A stretch of DNA of 64,000 nucleotides from a virus: IMG/VR virus record IMGVR_UViG_3300030943_000011, positions 1-64,000 of that record. One strand, 5' to 3'. Under the pieces are notes generated by a model, which had not been told where the DNA came from, made no database searches, and saw nothing but the letters and a program-made list of their open reading frames with translations. Position 1 is the first letter of the stretch. Each line of letters begins with the position of its first letter. Positions 52,461-59,439 of the stretch are shown here, piece by piece. The position numbers and the translations under genes are program-made.

Positions 52461-52502
52461 ACTCCGGGTGCGGCTAAAAGTCGCGCCCGGAGTTCTTTTT
52501 TT
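52461..52502 (+). terminator. Strong terminator of the tail unit
   Basis: ACTCCGGGTGCGGC, loop TAAAA, GTCGCGCCCGGAGT and TTTTTTT: a stem of about 14 bp with one mismatch. The next GTCCTTTC promoter starts directly after it. Confidence 0.85.
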
Positions 52503-52537
52503 GTCCTTTCTGTAAGCAGTCTGACGGCTTATGTTTG
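52503..52537 (+). promoter_or_regulatory. Phage promoter GTCCTTTC-N19-TATGTTTG (lysis unit)
   Basis: GTCCTTTC at 52503-52510, 19 bases, TATGTTTG at 52530-52537. The ATG at 52531 lies inside the -7 box, so translation must begin at ATG 52552. This is the promoter of the lysis genes. Confidence 0.75.
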
Positions 52538-52551
52538 AAATAAAAAACGCT

Positions 52552-52878
52552 ATGTCGCCAGAACTCTACAAATTCATCGTGACACTTGCCGGTGCTGCAA
52601 TCACGATTCTACTCGCTATCGTAGGTTATTTTTTACAAAAACAGGTCACAGTAACCGAAACGCTCATTAAGGCTGTAAATGCACTGACACTGACAGTTGA
52701 GCTGATCCAAAACAATCAGGAAAATTCAACGGCCAACTGCGGAATGAAGCATGCAGTTATCGACACCCGGTTGAACAAGCATTCGCAAATATTGAGCGAA
52801 CACGACAAGGCAATTACGCGCTTGGAAACGCTGAAACCTGTGCGAAATCGAAATTCATCGAAAAAAGAGACAGCATGA
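52552..52878 (+). CDS. Membrane-anchored coiled-coil protein (lysis region)
   Basis: About 108 residues from ATG 52552 (MSPELYKFIVTLAGAAIT). One hydrophobic segment at about 6-27 (VTLAGAAITILLAIVGYFL) and then a coiled coil ending in a basic C-terminus (RNRNSSKKETA). The size and shape resemble XhlA-type or antiholin proteins. It overlaps the next gene by four bases and starts the lysis unit. Confidence 0.6.
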   Translation: MSPELYKFIVTLAGAAITILLAIVGYFLQKQVTVTETLIKAVNALTLTVELIQNNQENSTANCGMKHAVIDTRLNKHSQILSEHDKAITRLETLKPVRNRNSSKKETA

Positions 52879-53351
52879 AAAATCTGATGCTAATCCTTGC
52901 TTTCATTCTTCTTACTTCAGCAGTCCCAACCTACGTTCGCACAGTTGATAAAGCCGAATATGAACTTTACAAAAAGTGGTGTGCTAAAGTGGTATCAAAA
53001 AGAGTCGAACAAACTGGCAAAATAACACTCCTGAAAAAAGACGGCTACTATACCAAGGCAGACGGCACATTTACCCGCAGTACAAAAGCACCCTACTGGT
53101 ATTCATTGTCAACCAAATCGTTTACGATCAACGAAAACGAAAAGATGGTAAGTCGTTTTGTAATCGTTAACGAAGCCAACGATGCCACGCCCACTATTAA
53201 AGAATTTTACACGGTCTGGATGGTGGCGAAATACAATGCCGAAATTAAAAGGCTTCAGGAGGCTATTGCGAATCCCGACTTTGCCGATCACGTTGTGAAC
53301 CTTACAAAACAACTCAATTACATTAAATCAGAATTAACCAAAATTCAATAG
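52875..53351 (+). CDS. Secreted protein in the lysis unit
   Basis: A 158-residue protein with a signal peptide (MKNLMLILAFILLTSAVPTYV), a central basic, Tyr-rich region and a C-terminal helix. No catalytic motif is seen. Exported phage proteins in lysis units may help lysis or exclude other phages; there is no evidence for either. It ends three bases before the endolysin gene. Confidence 0.6.
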   Translation: MKNLMLILAFILLTSAVPTYVRTVDKAEYELYKKWCAKVVSKRVEQTGKITLLKKDGYYTKADGTFTRSTKAPYWYSLSTKSFTINENEKMVSRFVIVNEANDATPTIKEFYTVWMVAKYNAEIKRLQEAIANPDFADHVVNLTKQLNYIKSELTKIQ

Positions 53352-53353
53352 CC

Positions 53354-53884
53354 ATGGCAGAATTTATAAAAGGATTTCAAAAGACAATTGACGCAGAAGG
53401 TGGATATGTCAACGATCCCGATGATCCGGGCGGCGAAACCTATAAAGGAGTTGCCCGAAAAATACACAGCAAATGGGAAGGATGGACAAACATCGACATG
53501 CTGAAGCGCCAACCTGGTTTTCCTGCTTCCATCGATAAGGATGCTGAAATCCGCGAGTTAGTTGGCGAATTTTACCTCGTTAATTACTGGAATAAGCTGA
53601 AAGGCGATGAAATAATCAATCAGGAAGTCGCTGAATCTATTTTTGATTTCGGAGTTAACGCCGGAGCTGCTACCAGTGCTGCACTGGCACAGATGGTGGT
53701 GGGCGCCAACGCAGATGGTGTGATAGGTCCTGATTCTTTATCAGCAATAAATGCTTTTAATCCGGAGCATTTTCAGGCTGCATTTACAGTCGAGAAAATC
53801 AGGAGATACATTGCAATTTGCAATAAACGAGAAACCAGCCGGAAGTATTTCTATGGTTGGGTTAATAGAGCAGTTAATCATTAA
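53354..53884 (+). CDS. Endolysin, GH108 family N-acetylmuramidase
   Basis: A 176-residue protein with the GH108 layout: FQKTIDAEGGYVNDPDDPGG (catalytic Glu near 15), then a substrate-binding region (LVGEFYLVNYWNKLKGDEI; ESIFDFGVNAGAATSAALAQ) and a C-terminal peptidoglycan-binding helix (VVGANADGVIGPDSLSAIN). It cleaves the glycan strands of the cell wall at lysis. The next genes encode a membrane protein and a candidate spanin. Confidence 0.88.
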   Translation: MAEFIKGFQKTIDAEGGYVNDPDDPGGETYKGVARKIHSKWEGWTNIDMLKRQPGFPASIDKDAEIRELVGEFYLVNYWNKLKGDEIINQEVAESIFDFGVNAGAATSAALAQMVVGANADGVIGPDSLSAINAFNPEHFQAAFTVEKIRRYIAICNKRETSRKYFYGWVNRAVNH

Positions 53885-53894
53885 ATTTTCAAAT

Positions 53895-54128
53895 ATGAAA
53901 AAGTTTTTTATTTGGATAGCTTCTGCCATTGAAGATCAGAAAGGAAGTATCTCATCAAAGAGGCTTGGTTTTTTTTGGTGTCTTTGGATGTTGAGTCGGG
54001 CAGTTACCCAGCCAACTATTAATGAAATAGTCCTATATACTATAGCTGGACTTGCTTTTGGATTAGCAGGGTTAACAATTCCAGAGTGGTTCTCAAATCT
54101 TAAAAACAAACCAAATGAAGCAAATTAA
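53895..54128 (+). CDS. Small membrane protein, holin candidate
   Basis: A 77-residue protein from ATG 53895. The N-terminus is short and polar (MKKFFIWIASAIEDQKGSIS), then a hydrophobic segment (GFFWCLWMLSRAV) and a second one (IVLYTIAGLAFGLAGLTI) before a charged tail. Two membrane spans, small size and place next to the endolysin fit a holin. It overlaps the candidate spanin gene by 14 bases. Confidence 0.6.
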   Translation: MKKFFIWIASAIEDQKGSISSKRLGFFWCLWMLSRAVTQPTINEIVLYTIAGLAFGLAGLTIPEWFSNLKNKPNEAN

Positions 54129-54678
54129 TTTATTACTCATAATCTTGGTTTTATTGGTTGGTTGCCGGTCAACTAAAAAAGTGATTAAATCGGATGTTCA
54201 AACGAATATCCAAACCGAAACGAAACAAACAACGGCATCGAAAGAGAAGCAAAACATTGATTTTGATAAAAATTCGAATCAGGAAACCACTAATATCAAT
54301 ATTAAGTTTTCGCCACCTGATAAGAATTTACCACAAACCGATCGCATTAATACCGGCATTCCTGAAGTTGACGAGCAACTTAAAAATCAGAATTTAGGCG
54401 ATCACGGTCCGGTTGAATCAATATCGATTACAACGACCAAAAGCAATGAATCGGATAAAAGCAAGGTCACAACAGAGAAAGAAGATCAATCGACTACAAA
54501 TACAAAGGCAAAAGATCAGTCGACCGAAAACACAGTAACAAAGGAAAAAACGAAACCCGATCGGCGCTGGATGTGGTTTCTTATAATTCCTGCAGCAGCT
54601 GTCGGATTTTTGATTTATCGAAAATGGGCGTGGATCCAGTCTGTCCTTTCAAAATTTTCAGGAAAAAGCAAAATTTGA
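54115..54678 (+). CDS. Candidate unimolecular spanin (u-spanin)
   Basis: A 187-residue protein with a lipobox signal (MKQINLLLIILVLLVGC, Cys 17), then a long polar Ser/Thr/Lys/Glu-rich periplasmic stretch (KTTEKEDQSTTNTKAK...), then one C-terminal membrane helix (WMWFLIIPAAAVGFLIY) and a basic end. An outer-membrane lipoprotein end plus an inner-membrane end in one chain is the u-spanin design (phage T1 gp11). It would fuse the two membranes at lysis. Its context (holin candidate, endolysin) supports this. The next promoter lies inside its coding end. Confidence 0.7.
   Translation: MKQINLLLIILVLLVGCRSTKKVIKSDVQTNIQTETKQTTASKEKQNIDFDKNSNQETTNINIKFSPPDKNLPQTDRINTGIPEVDEQLKNQNLGDHGPVESISITTTKSNESDKSKVTTEKEDQSTTNTKAKDQSTENTVTKEKTKPDRRWMWFLIIPAAAVGFLIYRKWAWIQSVLSKFSGKSKI
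54643..54677 (+). promoter_or_regulatory. Phage promoter GTCCTTTC-N19-AAAATTTG inside the spanin gene
   Basis: GTCCTTTC at 54643-54650, 19 bases, AAAATTTG at 54670-54677. The first T of the -7 box is A. It lies in the last codons of the u-spanin gene and points to the small gene at 54712. Its spacing is the same as the other eight. Confidence 0.6.
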
Positions 54679-54711
54679 TTCTCAATTATTTATAAACTTA
54701 AATTTTACCAG

Positions 54712-55113
54712 ATGAAAACGATTTTAGCATTTCTATTTTTGGTGATTTGTTTGGTGGTCATGCCACCAGGCTATTCGCAGGCTTCGAGTATTGATCACGG
54801 AATTACGTTTGTGGCCGATGTTGGTCATGTGGCACCTGTAGCTATGGTTCAGGAGATTGGAGGTATTGCTTATCGGCAATTTTCCAATGTGATCGTTATC
54901 TCTCATTCCGACGCTGTTTTACCGGCAACCTGTTTATATTCGGATGAGAAAATTATGCTTAAATTACCTGTTGTGGCTTTGTTTTATATCGATCGATTAT
55001 GCCATCAAACTTATGCGATGAATAAACGACCTCCTAATTTACAAAGCAAGAAAGCATCCACTGAAAATATTACGATCAGCCCAATCCAGATCAGGGCCGA
55101 TATGCAAGGTTAG
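54712..55113 (+). CDS. Small secreted protein
   Basis: A 133-residue protein with a signal peptide (MKTILAFLFLVICLVVMPP, cleavage after about AGYSQA) and a short mature part with a few Cys and His residues. The family is unknown. It has its own GTCCTTTC promoter and lies at the end of the lysis region, convergent with the integrase gene. Confidence 0.6.
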   Translation: MKTILAFLFLVICLVVMPPGYSQASSIDHGITFVADVGHVAPVAMVQEIGGIAYRQFSNVIVISHSDAVLPATCLYSDEKIMLKLPVVALFYIDRLCHQTYAMNKRPPNLQSKKASTENITISPIQIRADMQG

Positions 55114-55140
55114 GTTTTTAGTTAAATAGTTTTATTGGTT

Positions 55141-55176
55141 TATCCCCGGTTCACGAGCTGATCTGGGGATTTTTTG
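55141..55176. terminator. Terminator between lysis and integrase genes
   Basis: ATCCCC and GGGGAT with a T-run on the + strand. The hairpin can act on both convergent transcripts. Confidence 0.65.
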
Positions 55177-55202
55177 TATAATGTGGTAAGTGGTAGGTAA
55201 GA

Positions 55203-56462
55203 TTATATACAAAATTCAAATTCTTCCAAAACAATAGTACAGGCAAATCCGGGTGGATCAGGAAACTTAGTTCGCACATGTTCCGACCGCTCCCCGAAAT
55301 GCCTGCGGATATACCGGTAGGTTGAAGCAATATCGGTATGACCCAGTTGATTCATTATCTCGACGATAGTAGCGCCACTCTCAAGTAATTTTCCGGCGCC
55401 GGTATGTTTGAATGAATACCACTTGTACAAATCGGTTAATCCAAGCTGCTCCCGATACTTATTAAACCGGGTCCTCAATGTATTGTACCCGATTGAAAAT
55501 TTACCCGGACGTCCAAACCGGCTGATTAGGTACATATCCTTTCCATAGTGAATTACGCCCTGTTCAACCAGTATTTTGTACATCTGAGCCGGAATATCAA
55601 CCGTTCGTTCTTTCCGTTTTTTGGCTACGTTTTTAGGTATATGTATCGTTCGTGCCGACATATTTACCTGATTAAGTTTAAGCTTAAGCAATTCGTCACC
55701 TGGCCGGATGAAACAAAAATACTGGAGCATGGCGCCAAGAAACAGTTGGGGATCTTCAGCCCTGATCATTGGAAGTATCAATTCTAAATCTTCATCCAGA
55801 AATGGAATAGCTGAGAAATCCTCACCAGGTTCCGGAATTCCAATTCTACCCACCGGACTCTCATTGATTACTTTGCGATCGATAAGATAAGCCCAGAAGC
55901 CATCGAGCGTAATTTTATATTTTTCAACTGTTGGACCTGCCAGATGACGATCAATAATCAAGTGATCGAAAAATCTAAGAATCAGATCATGATTATATGT
56001 TGAAAGGTCATTGTCAACCAATTTTTCACGCTCGAGCCATGACACAAACTCCCGGAGTTTACCGCGATAACTTTCGTAAGTTTTTTTTGCTTTGATGCTT
56101 TTCTGAAGGGTGACATATTCGGAGGCATAGAACCTGACGTTCTTATTTGCCTGTCGCTTACGACCGTATACCTGAGCAGCTGTGTGATACTCCAGATCAT
56201 CGACATATACCACCTGAACTGAGGAGTCATCTGTAGGATTCCATCCCTTCAGCAGTTTTGCAGTGAGGTTATTGATTAACTCTTCACCAAACTTATACCG
56301 ATCCTTTTTTGTACGGATTTGGGCAAAACCTTCCTGATATCGTTTCCGCACCATTTTATCAGTTCGCGGATCACGATAGCCAATCTCAACCCACCAGGGT
56401 TTTGAAAGGTCGCCGCCCTGATCAAACAGGCGCGGCGCCCTGAACAATTTCTGTCGTCTCAT
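55203..56462 (-). CDS. Phage integrase (tyrosine recombinase)
   Basis: About 419 residues from the internal ATG at 56462 (MRRQKLFRAPRLF); an upstream ATG at 56519 would add 19 residues. A phage-type integrase: N-terminal arm-binding and SAM-like domains, then FCFIRPGDELLKL (Arg), YSFKHTGAGKLL in place of the usual HxLRHT, LGHTDIASTYRYIRR (His and Tyr). Replacement of the HxxR pair by KHT is something I recall from Bacteroidota phage integrases. It integrates the phage into the host chromosome. Its 5' end holds one copy of the CGTCCCCACGCCC repeat. Confidence 0.8.
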   Translation of the reverse strand: MRRQKLFRAPRLFDQGGDLSKPWWVEIGYRDPRTDKMVRKRYQEGFAQIRTKKDRYKFGEELINNLTAKLLKGWNPTDDSSVQVVYVDDLEYHTAAQVYGRKRQANKNVRFYASEYVTLQKSIKAKKTYESYRGKLREFVSWLEREKLVDNDLSTYNHDLILRFFDHLIIDRHLAGPTVEKYKITLDGFWAYLIDRKVINESPVGRIGIPEPGEDFSAIPFLDEDLELILPMIRAEDPQLFLGAMLQYFCFIRPGDELLKLKLNQVNMSARTIHIPKNVAKKRKERTVDIPAQMYKILVEQGVIHYGKDMYLISRFGRPGKFSIGYNTLRTRFNKYREQLGLTDLYKWYSFKHTGAGKLLESGATIVEIMNQLGHTDIASTYRYIRRHFGERSEHVRTKFPDPPGFACTIVLEEFEFCI

Positions 56463-56479
56463 AATGTCTGAATAAAGTT

Positions 56480-56497
56480 CGTCCCCACGCCCAAAAA
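56480..56497. repeat. Direct repeat copy 1: CGTCCCCACGCCCAAAAA
   Basis: 18 bases identical to 59412-59429, with partial similarity continuing (CAA(A)CACA). The other copy lies in the leader of the gene at 59440, just after the tRNA. It might be an attachment-site core or a shared regulatory leader. Confidence 0.5.
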
Positions 56498-56513
56498 ACA
56501 AACACATACATAA

Positions 56514-56719
56514 CGACATACATTTTCTTTAACGCTGACATACACTTTTTAAACCTTAAAGCGTTGAAAATCAGCTATCTTATAAAACATCGTGGAGCTG
56601 GCGGGAGATTCAAAAACCCTTTAACCACTTCATCCTGATGTTCTTGAAAATCGTATTATGTGTATGTTGCAAGTTTTGGTTGTATTCGTGAGTGTAGCTA
56701 TAATATAATGTGTATGTCG
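56514..56719. promoter_or_regulatory. Cluster of ATGTGTATGTC-type repeats in the integrase control region
   Basis: Copies on the + strand: ATTATGTGTATGTTG (56655) and ATAATGTGTATGTCG (56705); on the - strand GACATACA at 56514 and GACATACAC at 56537. Another + copy, ATTATGTGTATGTCA, lies at 57151 in front of a minus-strand gene. Four or five short repeats in 650 bases around the integrase and repressor genes look like operators. Confidence 0.5.
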
Positions 56720-56722
56720 TTT

Positions 56723-56757
56723 GTCCTTTCCTGCATTTACCAAAACGATTAGCATTG
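56723..56757 (+). promoter_or_regulatory. Phage promoter GTCCTTTC-N19-TAGCATTG (small gene at 56776)
   Basis: GTCCTTTC at 56723-56730, 19 bases, TAGCATTG at 56750-56757. The ATG follows 19 bases later. It is adjacent to one copy of the ATGTGTATGTC repeat. Confidence 0.6.
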
Positions 56758-56775
56758 TTGAAAATTTATTCAATT

Positions 56776-56937
56776 ATGAAAGCACTTAAAAATTTTGTCA
56801 ACGCTATTTTTGGTAACAAATCCGAAAAAATAAGATTAAGGTCAGTTGATTTGGCTTTAAAATCAAATACGGATTCAAGCAATCTTATTAAAGTTGCTGA
56901 TGGTATTTATAAGTACATCAAAAACGGTACGTTATAA
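56776..56937 (+). CDS. Small protein in the immunity region
   Basis: A 53-residue protein (MKALKNFVNAIFGNKSEK...) with a helical amphipathic N-terminus and a polar middle. Unknown family. Its promoter is of the late GTCCTTTC type although it sits in the lysogeny region, and its end overlaps the end of a minus-strand gene by six bases. Confidence 0.5.
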   Translation: MKALKNFVNAIFGNKSEKIRLRSVDLALKSNTDSSNLIKVADGIYKYIKNGTL

Positions 56938-57141
56938 TCCAATCATCGCTTTTATTTCATCAAAACTTGCGGTCACATATTCTGTTTGCGGCCATAAGTC
57001 TTTTCCTCTCGAAAAATTCAGGGTTATTACCGATCCGTTACCGTCGCTGGATGGTTCTGGTTCAATTTTCCCAATGGTTGAAACACCAATAATAATTGGT
57101 GTTTTTTCTTTTGTAGTTAAAACAATAAATTCTTTGCTCAT
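56932..57141 (-). CDS. Small protein, minus strand
   Basis: A 69-residue protein (MSKEFIVLTTKEKTPIII...) with a predicted beta pattern and the end SFDEIKAMIGL. An AAAGGAG site lies right before its ATG. The repeat ATTATGTGTATGTC is 10 bases upstream of its start region. I recall similar small ORFs in Bacteroidota prophages, without known function. Confidence 0.55.
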   Translation of the reverse strand: MSKEFIVLTTKEKTPIIIGVSTIGKIEPEPSSDGNGSVITLNFSRGKDLWPQTEYVTASFDEIKAMIGL

Positions 57142-57294
57142 CTCCTTTATATTATGTGTATGTCAACTTAGGATCAATATTTTTTGCTTTTTAAAAAGGT
57201 TTAATCCTGTTTTATTTATTCTACTACTTCTATAACACAAACTTCATCACCACCCCACCATACCAACGGAAGCTCTAATTGGTACTTTTGGAAA

Positions 57295-57681
57295 TTAGAC
57301 CGCTTGTGCGATACTTGCATCCGGGGTCTCTTTTTTATGCTCTCCCTGCAATGCTGCAATTGTTTGTTTTTGCGACTCAACTAATGCGTTGGCTCCATCA
57401 AGCTTGGCCTGTAACACTTCACATTTATTACATGGTTCATTAGCCACATTCAATATTTCTTCTCCAACTAATATCTTTTGCTGCTTTTCTTCCTTGTCGA
57501 AGTAATAAGCTATCGTTCGGCCAAAGTAATCTGCAAGTATTTCAACTTCATCAGGTGTCCAATTTCCATGTTTCATGCGATTGATCGCTGTAGTATATGG
57601 CAATTTTAAAATATTTGAAACGTCAATTTTGGTTAGACTTTTAAAATTGATATCTGAAGCTATCCTATTGATATTTAACAT
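57295..57681 (-). CDS. Phage repressor (HTH protein)
   Basis: A 128-residue protein. The N-terminal 60 residues contain an HTH-like segment (KIDVSNILKLPYTTAINRM) with a following recognition helix (GNWTPDEVEILADYF). A central CNKCEVLQAKLDGANAL segment suggests a zinc-binding or coiled-coil dimer part. It lies opposite the early genes, with two dyad operators in the gap. This is the expected CI-like repressor, with confidence limited by the unusual C-terminus. Confidence 0.65.
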   Translation of the reverse strand: MLNINRIASDINFKSLTKIDVSNILKLPYTTAINRMKHGNWTPDEVEILADYFGRTIAYYFDKEEKQQKILVGEEILNVANEPCNKCEVLQAKLDGANALVESQKQTIAALQGEHKKETPDASIAQAV

Positions 57682-57713
57682 GTATTATTTAGAATTAAAA
57701 TAAATAATCATTT

Positions 57714-57754
57714 TTGGTTATTTTTTAACCAATATTGGTTTTTAATCAAACCAA
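57714..57754. promoter_or_regulatory. Two TTGGTTW-type dyad operators between divergent genes
   Basis: TTGGTTA N5 TAACCAA (57714-57732) and TTGGTTT N6 AAACCAA (57735-57754), two near-perfect inverted repeats about 21 bases apart, centred between the minus-strand HTH repressor and the plus-strand early gene. This is the usual geometry of operator pairs for phage repressors. Confidence 0.7.
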
Positions 57755-57797
57755 ATTTTGTACTATTGTCATATAAATATGTAATAATTATACAACT

Positions 57798-57983
57798 ATG
57801 GCAACAGCAAATAGGATGAAGTTTTTAACTCAACTGAACGATGCCCGTTCGGCAATTGTACTGCCAAAAGAGTTAAAGAAAATTGTGAAAGCAAAAGCAA
57901 AAGAAGATAACACCAACGAATCGCAGTGGATAAAGGTTGCTATCATAGAGAAGTTGGAACGATCTGAAGTAGAAGTAGAGTAA
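57798..57983 (+). CDS. Small ribbon-helix-helix-like DNA-binding protein
   Basis: A 61-residue protein, MATANRMKFLTQLN... with the pattern IVLPKELKKIVKAKAKEDN, which resembles a ribbon-helix-helix protein (LPxELxxxVxxxAxEDNxS). It is the first early gene opposite the repressor and could be a Cro-like regulator. A terminator follows. Confidence 0.6.
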   Translation: MATANRMKFLTQLNDARSAIVLPKELKKIVKAKAKEDNTNESQWIKVAIIEKLERSEVEVE

Positions 57984-57991
57984 AAACACAA

Positions 57992-58034
57992 AAAACCCCG
58001 CTTAAATCTTGGCGGACTATTAGCGGGGTTTTTT
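57992..58034 (+). terminator. Terminator after the first early gene
   Basis: AAACCCCGCT (57993-58002) and AGCGGGGTTTTTT (58022-58034) with a 19-base loop. Possibly an early regulatory terminator, since early genes continue past it. Confidence 0.75.
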
Positions 58035-58051
58035 AAATAAATCTATTGGTT

Positions 58052-58603
58052 ATGAAAGAACAACAGGTTACATCGCAAAATGTTCCGGCTGGAATTTTTT
58101 CGGGTATCGAAGCTTTTTGGCACGAAAACGAAAAGTGGGTAATTGCCAACGGAACGGTTAAACGTTTCCACGAATGCGACTCCCGAATTCAGCAACCTAT
58201 ATGGAAAGCATTTATGGCCGATAAACAATCGTTGGCATACATCGCTAAAATAGGAATCACTAAAGCTTCAGAAGTATTCGACCGCTGGTATCGCTGCGTT
58301 GTTGGCGGATTGGACCATGTTCCAGATTTCGATTTCAAGTTTACTCCCGATGCCTATAATAATATGTGCACCGACCACTCCTGCCCCCTTCGTGGTCGCT
58401 TATGCTCTCGCGCTGCTGGACTCAAAAACTACGAGGTTGAAACCATCATCGCACTGAAATCGGCCAAAAATATGGATCAGGTTGCTAATACCGTTCACGT
58501 GTCATTGCCAGCTATTAAATCGCGTGTAGCCATTATGCGCGAAAAGATGAATGTAACTACAACAGTTGGAATAATTGCCCGTGCTGCCGAATTCGGAATT
58601 TAA
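58052..58603 (+). CDS. LuxR-type HTH protein, candidate phage activator
   Basis: About 183 residues from ATG 58052. The N-terminal part has Cys/His residues (CTDHSCPLRGRLCSRA) and may bind a metal. The C-terminal part is a LuxR/GerE-type HTH (GLKNYEVETIIALKSAKN, then VANTVHVSLPAIKSRVAIMREKMNV). Such proteins can direct RNA polymerase, and this is one candidate for control of the GTCCTTTC promoters (inference). It starts the main early operon. Confidence 0.7.
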   Translation: MKEQQVTSQNVPAGIFSGIEAFWHENEKWVIANGTVKRFHECDSRIQQPIWKAFMADKQSLAYIAKIGITKASEVFDRWYRCVVGGLDHVPDFDFKFTPDAYNNMCTDHSCPLRGRLCSRAAGLKNYEVETIIALKSAKNMDQVANTVHVSLPAIKSRVAIMREKMNVTTTVGIIARAAEFGI

Positions 58604-58621
58604 CCAATAAATACCAATACA

Positions 58622-59152
58622 ATGAAAAATTCGATTAAAAAGTTTTTAGAGTTCAACGGCAAAACCATTTATTTCGTTGCTGTTGATGGCCAGTACTGGA
58701 TCGCAATTAAACCAATTTGCGAAGCTTTAAATGTGGATTACATCCGCCAGTTTAAGAACCTGAAAGATGACAAAATTTTGGGTGCTGCGTTGTCTAATCA
58801 GACAATGCACGATGCCTCCGGAAGACTTCAGGAAATGTCTTCTTTGCCTGAATTTTTCATCTACGGATGGATATTCCAGATTCAATCTCAATCAACTGAA
58901 TTGGCTGCCTATAAATGGGAATGTTACCGGGTTTTATACGAACATTTCCACGGCGCAATCACTGGCCGTAAAGAATTACTTTCCGAAAAAGCCCGCATCC
59001 AAATCGAAATCGATAAATGTTTCAATACACTCGATCCAGAAGTTGCTCTTCGCCTCGATCGTGCCAATACTCAAATAAATAAAATTAATAAGCAACTACG
59101 AGAACTCGATGCAGATGTAATGGAGGAAGAAAAAACATTGTTCGATTCTTAA
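58622..59152 (+). CDS. Phage antirepressor-like protein
   Basis: A 176-residue protein. Residues about 1-110 resemble the N-terminal domain of P22-type antirepressors or BRO-N (IKKFLEFNGKTIYFVAVDGQYWIAIKPICEALNVDYIRQ; SLPEFFIYGWIFQIQ). The C-terminal part is a charged helix. Antirepressors bind or displace the repressor to start the lytic cycle. It may act on the repressor at 57295. Confidence 0.75.
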   Translation: MKNSIKKFLEFNGKTIYFVAVDGQYWIAIKPICEALNVDYIRQFKNLKDDKILGAALSNQTMHDASGRLQEMSSLPEFFIYGWIFQIQSQSTELAAYKWECYRVLYEHFHGAITGRKELLSEKARIQIEIDKCFNTLDPEVALRLDRANTQINKINKQLRELDADVMEEEKTLFDS

Positions 59153-59222
59153 TTGATTGATGCAGTTCTGGGCCCTGCTAAACAAAACCGCCCTGTGTTA
59201 CATGTATCAAATTTGCAACAAC

Positions 59223-59253
59223 GCCCCGGTACAGTTAGGTTATTTGCCGGGGC
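59223..59253. other. Hairpin next to the tRNA
   Basis: GCCCCGG (59223-59229) pairs with CCGGGGC (59247-59253) across 17 bases. It ends four bases before the tRNA acceptor. The 59153-59439 gap otherwise contains the tRNA and the second CGTCCCC repeat; the open frame across it is not a gene. Confidence 0.5.
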
Positions 59254-59257
59254 ACAC

Positions 59258-59330
59258 AGCGAAGTAGAGCAGCAGGCAGCTCGCCGGATTCATAATCCGG
59301 AGGTCATGGGTTCGATTCCCGTCTTCGCGA
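59258..59330 (+). tRNA. tRNA-Met (CAU), initiator-like
   Basis: Cloverleaf: acceptor AGCGAAG/CTTCGCG (pairs 2-7, mismatch at 1-72), D stem GAGC/GCTC, anticodon stem CCGGA/TCCGG with loop TTCATAA (anticodon CAT at 59291-59293), variable AGGTC, T stem ATGGG/CCCGT with loop TTCGATT. The 1-72 mismatch and the A11-U24 pair are features of initiator tRNAs, but only two of the usual three anticodon-stem G-C pairs are present. CCA is not encoded. It may support phage translation starts, or be an integration target. Confidence 0.9.
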
Positions 59331-59411
59331 CACGGTGGATGAAGCAATTCGGGGGTAGATCCTTATCGGTGCCCCTGTTTTTCACCTAACAAACAACAAA
59401 ATTACAAATAG

Positions 59412-59429
59412 CGTCCCCACGCCCAAAAA
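59412..59429. repeat. Direct repeat copy 2: CGTCCCCACGCCCAAAAA
   Basis: Identical to 56480-56497. It lies 82 bases after the tRNA end and 11 bases before the ATG at 59440. No ribosome-binding site is visible besides it. Confidence 0.5.
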
Positions 59430-59439
59430 CAACACAGTT

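Noticed and set aside
59153-59389. Open frame of 78 codons
   Set aside because: It covers the tRNA-Met and adjacent hairpins, with no protein similarity visible.
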